From Gnetum montanum (Eukaryota; Streptophyta; Gnetopsida; Gnetales; Gnetaceae), in contig MNCI01033412.1 in assembly GCA_015680685.1 (NCBI GenBank), positions 82,362 to 146,361 of the forward strand: DNA of 64,000 nucleotides, in the 5' to 3' direction. The notes under the pieces are model-generated. The model had not been told where the DNA came from. It was given only the letters and a program-made list of their open reading frames with translations, and did no database searches. The translations under genes were made by a program, and so were the position numbers. Positions 20,477 through 30,418 of the stretch are shown one piece after another (within the stretch, counting starts at the first letter, position 1; each line of letters opens with the position of its first letter).

Positions 20477-21424
20477 TCATGAGCGGCTTGGTATCCCTAC
20501 GCCCAACCATACGAATCATGAGCGTTCATGTGCGACTCGGTTAAAATTCGCAGACTGTAAGCACTTAACATACACCAGACTTCTAACTAGTGAAACCTTG
20601 AGTTAGAATGGTCGTTGTCATCCTAATCTCACTTGTGAGGTTCTGTTTACGTTGGTTAAGTGAGATTAAGGGTAATGATTTTTATACCTTTTTAATTATC
20701 TTTTTGGTGACTAATCATTTCAGAAAATAAGGATAGAATATTAATTAATCTTAAAATTATCTTAATCTAAATCTTAACTATTCTTATCATAAGTATCCGG
20801 TCCCATCTTCCGAGCACGTTCTAAGCATCTCCTAACAGTTCTGGGTTACCAGATGTTAAGTGTCACTGGGCTTACCAAGTGTTTTGGTTACGTTCGAGAT
20901 GGTCGTACTTATGTCTTTAACGAACTACGAATGAACAATAACGATTGAGATTATAATAATGAAAACATAAGTAATTAACAAGTAACTAATAAAGCATAAA
21001 CAAGTAATTAATAAAGCATAAACATATTAAACTATTAAATGCATGAAATAACTAAGTCCAAATGCTGCAAGGAATGTTTGAACAGTTCGTCTTTATTGCC
21101 ATCATGAAAATGGGCTCAGATACATCAACGCTCGAATAAAGATCCGATCACTTTTCTTACACGCGCTGTGGGCACTTGGAAAATATTCTATCTCTTGTGG
21201 GAACAAACTACAAGAGCTTTGCTACAACTACTCAAAAATATGAATAAATGAGGCGGAAGGCCCTGATATTTATAGGCCGGGAAGGGTGGCTACGTAAACG
21301 GGGCCACGTCGATGCAGGGAGGCTACGTCGACGGGCCCGCGTCGACGTGGCCAAGTATACGCAGCCCCGTATATGCGGCCCTGTATACGCGGCTGAGTTG
21401 ATGCATTGACTATTGACTACACCA
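20477..21424 (-). repeat. E 5' LTR
   Basis: Pairs with 8054-8975. The left end reads TCATGAGCGG where the partner has TGATGAGCGG. The right end fades into ACACCA rather than TTCATCA and runs straight into C integrase, so the exact end is uncertain by a few bases. The minus-strand TATA box is at 21267-21274. The palindrome cluster upstream (21300-21400) has more GTATAC units than the 3' LTR. Confidence 0.9.
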
Positions 21425-21997
21425 TACCACCCCCAAGCGAACGGTCAAGTAGAAGTCACCAACAGGGAGATTACGAAGATATTGACAAGAACCATTAGTA
21501 AGTTTAGGCGAGACTAGAGCACTAAACTAAACAATGCTCTTTGGGCATACCGCTCGACATGGAAACTGCCTACAGGCTACTCTCCCTATGAGTTAGTGTA
21601 CGGTAAATTACCAATGCTTCCCATTCAAACTGAGCTCTGTACACTATCCATGGCATGTGACCTCAACCTTGACCTTGATCTAGCACAGAAACAACGATTA
21701 GTAATCCTTAACTTGCTAGATGAAAATCTATTAGCTACCTTGTCATCTAACAAATTTCACAAAGCCTTCAATAAACAACGTCATGACCTAAGAATTAGAA
21801 AATTTAAATATCAGCCAGGAGATAACGTTATCTACTGGAATCCACCACATGTGCCACAACGTACTAAATTTCAAACACTGTGGAAAGGACCTTATATTAT
21901 TTATGCAACTTTTCCTTCAAGGGCCATGATAATATACAAACCTAAGAGCCCAGATAATAAAATTTTGGTCAAAGTGCAACAAACCAAACCTTTCTAG
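21425..21997 (+). pseudogene. C integrase, second part
   Basis: Resumes the protein cut at 8053: [16 protein letters not shown] (third catalytic residue, Glu), then WAYRSTWKLPTGYSPYELVY, SNKFHKAFNKQRHDLRIR, and the C-terminal module YQPGDNVIYWNPPHVP and LWKGPYII (GPY/F). It ends at a stop after QQTKPF (21997). One stop near 21515 breaks the front. From 21596 to 21997 the frame is open for 133 codons. Confidence 0.92.
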
Positions 21998-22074
21998 GAG
22001 CTTAGGATAGCCAGTACACATGCTACCTCTCTTGATGGATAATCCTGCTCACTATTTTTAGATCTCCTCCTTTC

Positions 22075-22097
22075 AACTTAGTCGTTGGGGAGATGGC
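22075..22097 (+). promoter_or_regulatory. C polypurine-like motif at end of pol
   Basis: ACTTAGTCGTTGGGGAGATG lies 80 bases after the integrase stop. It matches E 14141-14163 and G 26603-26629 and resembles the real tract before the LTR. A further copy, CTTAGTCATGGGGGACC, is at 23440-23456. Confidence 0.6.
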
Positions 22098-24005
22098 TAC
22101 CTATGCTAACCATTCTAGGTCTTCAGTTCTTTTTGAATTTTTTTTTACACATTTTTGTTTCACACATTTTTTTTACACATTTCTTCAACTTTTCTTATTT
22201 TTGTTTTACACCATCACTCATATTTTTACTATTTGATTGATTGCTTGATTTACTTTTATTCATCATCCAATAAGTGCTCATGATGGTGGATTGAATTATA
22301 TCATATTGATTGCTAATGTTTGGTTTTTACCTTTGAATTATGATGCTGATATTAAGGTATGGTTCTTTTGGTAAAATAGGCAATGAGACCACATCGTCCA
22401 CTCATCCATACAATTCTATGGTCTCCTTTGGCTTGGAACTGTACAATCCCTCTTTTTCTAAGTAAAGTTTTAATGAATTGGTGGCTGGGTACTTTTCAAA
22501 CCAAGGAAAGACTCAAAGGATGAAAAGGGTGTGACTTCAAGGGGATTCGATGCATTTGTACTAGCCATTCTCTTGGGTGCTTGGATGCTTTTTCTTGGGT
22601 TTTTTTCCATTCTGACATTGTTCAAAAATCGAGAAGCTGAGTGAACAAAAATAAGTCTTTGCATGGTGTGGTTCTCACGCAAAAAAGAAAAAAAGAAAAA
22701 AAAAAGAAATAGTGTGAGAATTCAAAGCATACCCCTTAAACATAATAAAGCAATATGGGCTACAAGCACTAGTTATGGAACAGGAAAGACATGTTACCCA
22801 TGCCTGAAGGTTCCCTCTAACTAAGGCCCTTTCTTGCTTCTTGCTTCTCCATCTTGCTCTCTTTGGAATGGTGGTGATTCTTTGTGGAAGCATTCTTGTT
22901 GCTTGAAGTGGATGAATTGTTCAAGTGTGTTGATGCGAGGTCACTGAATGTGGTTTGTTTGAGTCTAGATTTGAGATGAGTTATACTTAGTCACATTAAC
23001 CATAAAATACACAAGGGACTTTACACAACCTTGTTCTTGGGATTCCATTCCATTCTCTCCTCTCCATATTTCTCCCCATTTCCCACCTCATTGCTAGTTC
23101 TATCATTAGTCAATTTCTAGTTTGATGCATTATTTTTCTTTGGTGAACTCTTGTGGGTAAGTTTTTAACTCTTGCTTCCAAATGACATTCCTAGAGCCTA
23201 CGAACTCTTTGGTTTGTGGGTTTGTCAGGGCATAAAGGGCATGAGCCTGCTTTGGGGAGGACCCATTGGCATTTCTTTTTGGTGCAATTGTTAACTTCTT
23301 TCCCTTAAACATTTCCTGCAATTAATCATTTCTTGTTTCATCCCCATCCATGACATCCATTTTATTGGCATTACCGTTGATATTTTTCATCTTTCTTGAT
23401 CCTCATGTTTTTCCATCTTATAGCTATTGGAGGTTCGCTCTTAGTCATGGGGGACCGAGCACAAATTTTTCAATTTTTTCCATTTTACTATTCACCTAAC
23501 CCCTACACCTTGGATAGTTACCAGTGATAAATCTCTGAATCAGTTTCTACCATAACCACAACTTAGCCAATGTGCCTCATATTGAGGCAAGGTATCAACT
23601 AAATTGTGGTTTATCTATCCTTGCTCATTTTTGACTGTGTTGTGTGTGCAAATGGCAATCATACAAACAATGGATTGGGCTTGGAGGAAGAACTTAGGAT
23701 GGATCAGAACTGGAGCATTTACGAAAGGAGCAAGTTTGGTGCGTGGCTATGGATAAACAATGGAAGGTGCAATCTTGGCATTGGCGGTAACACACTCCAT
23801 CTTCTTTGTCTCTCTCTTTTTCTCTTTAAGTTGTCAAATAAAGGCTTGGATGTCGTTTATGTACGAGTGTTCACCACAATGGTCATGAAAACTAATGTTG
23901 TAATATGCTTATTAATCCATTCACTGGGCATGTTGAGTCTGTCATCCCATTCCACCGTCAGTTGTTAATTAGTCAATAATCCCATACCTTCCTAATATTT
24001 TGTAA
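22098..24005 (+). other. C 3' spacer
   Basis: Non-coding region between integrase and polypurine tract: T-rich runs with repeated TTTTACACAT (22135-22215), one stem-loop (22665-22733), a segment shared with the E, G and H spacers (22840-23300, with GGGAGGACCCA), and a polypurine-like motif (23440-23456). A frame of 120 codons at 23606-23968 has no relative in the other spacers and no recognisable domain. Nothing corresponds to the added gene of E. Confidence 0.75.
22665..22733 (+). repeat. C spacer stem-loop
   Basis: Outer arms GGTGTG/CATACC (one G-T pair), inner arms TTCTCAC/GTGAGAA, with an A-rich loop. Only one copy here, against three in G and two in E. Confidence 0.8.
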
Positions 24006-24043
24006 GGAACTTGAGGACAAGTTTTCATTTAGTCGTGGGGGTA
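24006..24043 (+). promoter_or_regulatory. C polypurine tract and conserved block
   Basis: GAACTTGAGGACAAG, TTTTCATTTAG and TCGTGGGGGTA directly before the 3' LTR. Same layout as in E and H. Confidence 0.87.
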
Positions 24044-25047
24044 TGATGAGAGCGGTTACTCTAGCAGTTACTGTAATTATTAGAGTGGTTACTTTAGCGG
24101 TTACTGTAGCAGTTATTCTAATTATTAGAATGGTTACTCTAGCAGTTACTTTAGCTGTTATTCTAATTATTAGAGTGGTTACTCTAGTAGTTATTCTAAT
24201 TATTAGAGTGGCTACTCTAGCAGTTACTTTAGCAGTTCTAATTATTAGAGCAGTTACTCTAATTATTAGAGCAGTTTCTCCTAAGCCTATAAATATAGTT
24301 CCCAAGTGCACAATTGGGAAGAAGTCTTTTAGTAGTCAAGTAGTGAAACTCTTGTAGTTTGTTTGAAAGTTAAAGTATTTTCCAAGTGCCCGCAACAGGA
24401 GGTTGAGGTGTGGATAGATCTTTATTCAAGCATTGTATACCTAAGCACACCTTGTGTATTACCATAAAGACAAGCTCTTTGATTCATCCTTGCAGCACTT
24501 GAGATTTGTTTTCTTACACATTTTTTTAATTTTATTTTCTTATGCATTTATTTTATTTTATGCAATTTACATTTCTGTTATTAGCACAACAATTCATTTT
24601 GATCAATTAAGCAAATTGTTAAATTACACAAGCACAACCACTTCGAGCATGCGTGTAATGCTTGGTAACCTAGTAACGATTAGCGTTTGGTAATCCTAGC
24701 AGTGTTGCACTGGTTCAGGATGTGTACGATAAGTGGGAACGAATGGTGGTGTTAGGATTAGTTAGAACTTAGTTAATGAGCAGTCAAGTTAAATTAGTCA
24801 CTTAGTTATATCTCTCCTTTCCTACTAGCAAAGGACATAAAAACATAAAAGCTATAAAAGTCATATGCCTCAAGCTTACTTAACCATACAATCGTGACAT
24901 ATAGGTAAGCTTGGGAAGACAACGATGAACCAACCCATCCTTGTTCCATAAGAGTGCATAAGCACTTAGTCTTTGGAATTCGACTGGATCATGCGTGAAA
25001 CACTCATATTCATTTGGTTGAGCATAGGGGTATCTCGTCGCTCATCA
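24044..25047 (+). repeat. C 3' LTR
   Basis: TGATGAGAGC to CTCATCA, 1004 bases, the only complete LTR of C. TATA box TATAAATA at about 24288-24295. The upstream part is almost wholly a tandem array (24050-24285). The bases after it, GATAG, would be the right target duplication; the left one is deleted. Confidence 0.92.
24050..24285 (+). repeat. C LTR upstream array of TCTAATTATTAGA
   Basis: Degenerate tandem repeat built from GGTTACTCTAGCAGTTACT and the palindrome TCTAATTATTAGA (about seven copies), ending next to the TATA box. TAATTATTA holds two TAAT cores, the kind of site bound by plant homeodomain factors. D has a shorter, rearranged array. The long open frames here on both strands come from the repeat, not from a gene. 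Confidence 0.85.
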
Positions 25048-26600
25048 GATAGGATCAATTAAATTAAGCAGTCCATTTAAAAAAATTCAAAATAAGGAAA
25101 TAGTTGAAGAGGGTAGAATATCACAACAATAAAAAGAAGAATTCATTGAAAATTTTTGTGAAGATGTGCACAATTGGATTTCATTGATGGGGTAAACAAA
25201 AAGAATTTGATTGTAAAAGTGTCTAAAAGTAAAGAACTTAACTAACCCAACCAAAAGATATACAAGTGGCTCCTCCCAAAAAGCAGTCATAGGCCTTTGA
25301 TGCCCTTGCATAACTTCAAACCAAAGAGTCCGTGGGCTCCATGGATGATTAATGGTTCTAGAAGGTTAAGTATAAAACCTGGAAGAAACTAACTAAGAAT
25401 TTCGACACATCAAACTAGGACATTGAATCAAACCATGAAACCAACAGTGAGGTGAGATATGAAAAGCATAGATGAATGAGAGAGAGTGGAGTGGAGTTTC
25501 CAATTAAGGTCACATGAAGTCCCTTGTGGATTTTGTGGTTAAATGACCTGATAAAATCCATCCTCAATCTAGACCAAATCCAACCACGTTTAGTGACTTC
25601 GCATCGACATTTTAAGACCAATCCATCCCCTGAGACACAAGAGTGCTCCCACAAAATAACCACCATTCCAAATTAGAGGAGAGATAGGAAGTGAAGAAGG
25701 GCCCTAGTTAAAGAGGATTGGTCCCATAATGAGTGCTTGTAGCCAGTTTAGTCTATCTAAGGGGTGTGCTTTGAATTTCCATTATGTGTTTTCTTTTTGA
25801 AATGGGAACCACACCATGCAAAGACACATGTATGCATTTTGTCCAAGGGGTGTGCTTTGAATTCTCATTGTTTTTTCTCATGATGAGAACCACACCATGC
25901 GAGGAAGCATGCATTTATTTTGTCCAAGGGGTGTACTTTGAATTCTTATTGTTTTTTCTATAATGAGAACCACACCATGCAAGGACTTATTCAACTTCCT
26001 TTTATTGGATAACGTAGAATGGTAAGAAGTCGATGAAAACACACATGCAGCCAGGCAACCAAAAAAGTATAAAAAATACCAAATCCCCTTGAAGCCATGC
26101 CCTGTTCAAACCTTTGAATCCTTTCCAATTCTAGAAACTACCAAAGTCACAAATTTATTAAAGTTTTATTAATAAAAAAGGAACTGCACATTTCTAAAAC
26201 AAGGAAAACCATAGAGTGTGTGAATGGGTGGATGTTGTGGACTCACTGCTTATTGTATAAAAAAGAGACCATGTCCTAATTATCTATAACAAAATTCAAA
26301 GCTAGAAACCAGACACCAATAATCAAATAAAAATAATACATACCACCATCAAGTAACACATTACAAATGTACCTAACACTTATTAACAAAAAGTTAGAAA
26401 ATCACACCAAATAAAAAAAATATAAAAGAAAGTGTAAAATATTCAAGAAATAGCAAATGTACTAATGATGGTGCAAAACAAAAATTAGAAAAGATTAATA
26501 ACATAAAAATGAAAAGATGTAAAATAAAGAATGTGTAAAATAAAAAATGTGTAAAACAAAAAGGTTAAAAAACTAAGAAATTGCTTAAATGATTAGTATG
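25048..26600 (-). other. G 3' spacer
   Basis: Aligns with the spacers of E, C and H. It holds a stem-loop array (25763-25976) and repeated TTTTACA on the minus strand (26400-26580). It is broken at 25047 by the insertion of C. An open frame at 25666-25415 (WEHSCVSGDGL, CRCEVTKRGW) has a similar frame in H (56457 onward), but H has a stop in it. Its coding status is open. Confidence 0.75.
25763..25976 (-). repeat. G spacer stem-loops, three tandem copies
   Basis: Copies at 25763-25815, 25849-25896 and 25930-25976 (spacing 86 and 81). Outer arms GGTGTG/CACACC (GGTGTA in the third). Inner arms TTTCCATT/AATGGGAA, TTCTCAT/ATGAGAA and TTCTTAT/ATGAGAA. The flank CTTTGAATT is constant. Confidence 0.85.
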
Positions 26601-26602
26601 GG

Positions 26603-26629
26603 TGGCCATCTCCCCCATGACTAAGTTGA
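26603..26629 (-). promoter_or_regulatory. G polypurine-like motif at end of pol
   Basis: Minus strand ACTTAGTCATGGGGGAGATG, the closest match to C 22075-22097. Confidence 0.6.
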
Positions 26630-26679
26630 GAGGAGGAGATCCGAAATATGGAGTGTGGTTGTCCATCTAATGAGGTGCT

Positions 26680-27860
26680 TATTGTGTTAGCTAGTGTGTG
26701 CTTATGAAAAGGTTTGATTTGTTGAATGTTGACTAACTGTTTCTTGTTTGGGCTCTCAGATTTATAGATCATCATGGTCCTTGAAGGAAAATTTCCATAA
26801 ATAATATAAGGTCCTTCTTACAATGTTTGGAAGTTAGTTTGTTGAGGTACGTGTGTGGGGTTCTAGTAGATAACCTTATCTCCTAGTTGAAATTTGACTT
26901 TTCTAATTTTCATGTCATGACGTTTTTTGTTATAGGCCTTGTGCAACTCATTAGATGATAAGGCTACTAATTGGGTTTTTTTCTAGCAGGTTGAGATTCA
27001 TTAGTCTTTCTTTTTGGGCTAGACTTAAATTAAGGTTAAGGTCACAAGTTGTTGAAAGTGTACAAAGTTTAAATTGAATAGGAAGTGTTGGTAGTTTGTT
27101 GTACACAAGCTTATAGGGAGAGTAGCCTATAGGAAGTTTCCAAGTTAAGCAGTAGGCCGAAAGGGCATCGTTGAGTTTTGTGCTCCAGTCCTTTCTATAC
27201 TTGCTAACAATTCTTGTTAATATTCTTGTGATTTCCCTATTAGTAACCTTAGCTTGACCATTAGCTTGGGGATGGTAAGGTGTTGTGAGTTTGTGTTCAA
27301 CCCCTAAGCGTTGCATGAGCTTCCAAAAAGTAGTGCCTATAAAATAAGTTCAATTGTCAAAAATTAATGCATGTGGCATACTAAACCTATTTACAACATT
27401 TTGTTGTACAAACCAAGTAGCAGTAGAGGATGTACAGTTGATGATGGCTACTGCTTCTACCCATTTTGTACAATAGTCAACAGCGACTATGATGTATGCC
27501 TTTTCATTTGACATGGGCATGATGTCACTCATGAAATCAATGCCCCAAATGTGGAATAGTTCTAATGGTTGAATCCATTGTTGATGTCCCTCCATTCAAG
27601 TAGTTATTCCATCATCTCATTGGCATTGTTCACAAGAGTGGATGAAATGGTTTGCATCCCTGAAGAATGTTGGCCAATAATACCCTACCATTAGGATTTT
27701 AATGGTCATGCATCTTCCAACATAGTGTCCTCCACAAGTACCTTCATGAGTGTCTTGGAGAATGCATAGTTGATCAACATTAGGAACACACCAGTGAATC
27801 AAGCCATTGGTGCACACCTTGTAGAGGTGTCCATTAATTTCCATGAAGTGCTTTACTTCG
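26680..27860 (-). pseudogene. G integrase, inactive
   Basis: Zinc domain complete (DTHEGTCGGHY, then SCEQCQ, 27770-27620). Core with WGIDFMS and HALIFDN (both Asp kept). The Glu is lost: GQAKVTNREI at about 27250 has Lys. The C-terminal module is readable only in part (27000-26680, ending VNIQQIKPF). Several stops. Confidence 0.88.
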
Positions 27861-27895
27861 TGAAGAAATTGCTATTTCTTCTGGTGGTCCAACCC

Positions 27896-29400
27896 TTATG
27901 GCATCTCGTGAGTAAGAAGATAGGTGAGAATGTTATCATACCATTTTGGCTCATTGGGAATTTTTTCAGTTATTGCTCCAGCAAAGAGGATTTCATTAAG
28001 AAATGTATCAGATAATGGGCTTTCATCCTCTTTGTCATCCCATAACAACCAAGACAAGTGATTAGCGACCACATTCTCAGTGCCCTTTTGATCTACCATT
28101 GTAAGATCAAATTCGTGTAAGATCACCAGCCATCGTATGACATGAGGGCTCACCATTGGCTTATTCATTAGGAAGCAGATGGAACTATGGTCTATGTGCA
28201 CAAACACCTTGTATCCAATCACATAATGCCTAAAATTTTCTAGAACAAACACCACTACCATCAATTATTTCTCTATGGTGGTGTAGTTCAATCGTGCATC
28301 CACAATGCTTTGATTAGAGTAGTGGATGTAGTATGACATTTCTTGTCATCTAACTGCATCAGGATAGCTCCCAAGGCATAATTCGATGCATCTGTCATGA
28401 TATGAAATGATTTGGATCAATTACATGCTTGTAGAATTGGAGTTTCCACAAGCCTTTCTTTCAATTGTTGGAATGCTTTCGCGCATTCTGCAATCTAGAT
28501 GAAGGAAGCATCTTTCTTTGTTAGCTTGACTAATGGTTTTGCAATCTTAGAGAAATTCTCTATGAATTGCCAATAGTAGCTAATGTGTCCAAGAAATAAC
28601 CAAACATCTTTAACTATTTCCAATTGGTGGGTTATTCCTTGGATGATCCTTATTTTTTCAAGGTCCACCTGAATTCCTAATTGCAAGATTTTGTGCCCCA
28701 GTACAATGCCCTCTTAGACCATGAGATGACTTTCTACCAATTGAGCCACAAGTTAGTTTGAACACATCATTTTAGCACTTGCTAAAGGTAGTCCAAGGCT
28801 TACTTAAATGTAGCTTGATAGGTGAAGTTATCCATGAAGACTTCTACACCACTACCGATATGCCGTTAAAAGATGCTTAGGACTAGGCATTGAAATGTAG
28901 CAGGTGCATTGCATAGACCAAATGACATCTTGCAATATGCAAAAGTCCCTCAAGGACTCGTGAACATTGTGTTTGCTTGGTCCTTTTGTGCAATTTGAAT
29001 TTGGTGATAACCACTATAACCATCTAAGAAGCTATAGTAGCAATGCCCTCGTATTGTGTCTAGCACTTGGTCAACAAATGATAATGGAAATTGATCCTTG
29101 AATGTTGCCATATTTAGCAACTTGAAATGGATGTAGACCTACCACTTACTACCTTTCTTTGGTATAATTGCGAGTGGACTGATCCACTCACTATCTGCAA
29201 TGGGATAGATGAACCCCGCCTTGAGGAATTGTTTGATTTCCTCCTTAACAATTTTCTTCAATTTGGGGTTCAGTTGCCTCTATGATTATCATTTTATCTT
29301 CATGGATGGGTTGGTGTAAATGCAATGCTGGCATATTCTAGGATCAATCCCTATGAGTTCAAGATATGACCAAGCAAAAGCTATTGACCATCTTTCAACT
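27896..29400 (-). pseudogene. pol: G reverse transcriptase and RNase H, inactive
   Basis: Order and motifs as in E: LLNMATF, LDGYSGYHQIQ (about 29020), then VFMDNF at about 28845, where the second catalytic Asp is Asn. RNase H shows HIDHSSICFLMNKP and KGTENVVANHLSWL (28220-28040). Many stops and shifts throughout. Confidence 0.88.
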
Positions 29401-29420
29401 ACTTTCAATAGTATCTCTTT

Positions 29421-30360
29421 CTATTCTAGAGCAAGTCTTACATTGATTATAGCTAGCTTCTTATTTTTCAAAAACACGTATTCCATTCCAATCAATAATG
29501 TTTTCAATTCAAGGAGATGTTGCTTGAAGTTATTAGAAATTTCCAACTCTCTCCAATAGGTATCATCATTTGTATCATTAAAGAGTTGGTGATGAACTTG
29601 CTCTAGTTCATCCATGCTCATGACATATTCACATGTCAGGCTCTCAGCTGGTTCCATGCGAAGTGTGCTACTTTTTGAATCAGTGGTCAACCACTGGGTG
29701 CCCTCTTGTTTTGTGGATGTTGCATATAGACACCTTTGAATTTCTACTTTTGGCACATACTATTTGCAAAGATGGATGCTTACTTGATGGCCCAAAGTTT
29801 CTACATATAATTGCACCCACTATCACTATACACAATGCATGGAACTCTCTTCTTCTCGATCTTTCCAAATGCATTATCTTTAGATATCTTCAAGGAAAGA
29901 TCTTTGATGCTCATTCTTGCATCGATGATGCTTAGCCATGCTCTTCCCATGATGATTAGGAAGTCCCCTTTGTAGTTCTCCACTTTTATTACCAAGAAGT
30001 TAGTAGAATTAGACCACCCATAGATAGTGGTCACAATGTCTTCTACTAGTGCCAATGGAACAGTGATGGACTAGTCTGCCAATTCCAATTTAATGTTTCT
30101 CTTCTTAAGAGGAGGCAGGTTCCAAGTAGTGTACATTGTATGAGAAATAAAATTAACACTAGAACCTAAATCGAGAAGATCCTTGCATGGTTTGTTCCTA
30201 GTAATTTGCAAATAAATTAGAGGACTTCTAGGATTAGCTAATTTCTAGGAAAGGTTTTCTGCATGGATCCAATTAGACATAGTGTGAGTAAGCATTACGA
30301 TATGGCTTCTTGGTAGAGTTTGGTTTGAAGGAGGCCCAAAGGAATTTGATATGGAGGAAG
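29421..30360 (-). pseudogene. G aspartic protease region
   Basis: CKDLLDLGSSVNFIS (about 30190-30140), PPLKKRNIKLEL, ALVEDIVTTIYGW, VIKVENYKGDFLIIMGRAW and GKIEKKRVPCIVYSDSGC. The DLG active site is preserved. Stops near 30070 and 29795 break the frame. Confidence 0.87.
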
Positions 30361-30418
30361 AGGCAAGAGCAGGGTTGTCAACCACAGGTGTAAGTGAAGG
30401 CTTAGGTGGGCTACAAGG

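Larger units (their letters stand above)
8054..21424 (-). mobile_element. Gypsy retrotransposon E with extra 3' gene
   Basis: Minus-strand element of about 13.4 kb: 5' LTR 20477-21424, primer site, gag, protease, reverse transcriptase, RNase H, integrase (to 14240), a stem-loop spacer, an added gene (12061-9227), polypurine tract and 3' LTR 8054-8975. It splits the integrase of C between MQCLGV and YHPQANG. The left flank is GGGGT (8049-8053). The right edge lacks this duplication and about 15-20 bases of target, so a small deletion occurred there. The two LTRs agree at most positions, with differences concentrated at CpG-like sites. It is the least damaged element here: the reverse transcriptase and integrase catalytic residues are all present. 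Confidence 0.9.
2099..25047 (+). mobile_element. Gypsy retrotransposon C, host to D and E
   Basis: Plus-strand element. Remaining parts are a truncated 5' LTR (2099-2484), primer site, gag start (2621-3700), integrase in two pieces (7597-8053 and 21425-21997), a 3' spacer, a polypurine tract and a complete 3' LTR (24044-25047). D and E lie inside it. Protease, reverse transcriptase and RNase H are missing: they were lost with the 3' half of D in one deletion that joins C gag to D protease at 3700/3701. D belongs to the same family, since its LTR matches that of C. Confidence 0.85.

Noticed and set aside
24050-24285. Regularly spaced repeats that might suggest a CRISPR-like array
   Set aside because: Units are degenerate, have no distinct spacers, and lie in a plant LTR promoter.
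24043-24357. Overlapping open frames on both strands with Val/Ile/Thr/Arg repeats
   Set aside because: They translate the LTR minisatellite; the repeat unit lacks stops by composition.
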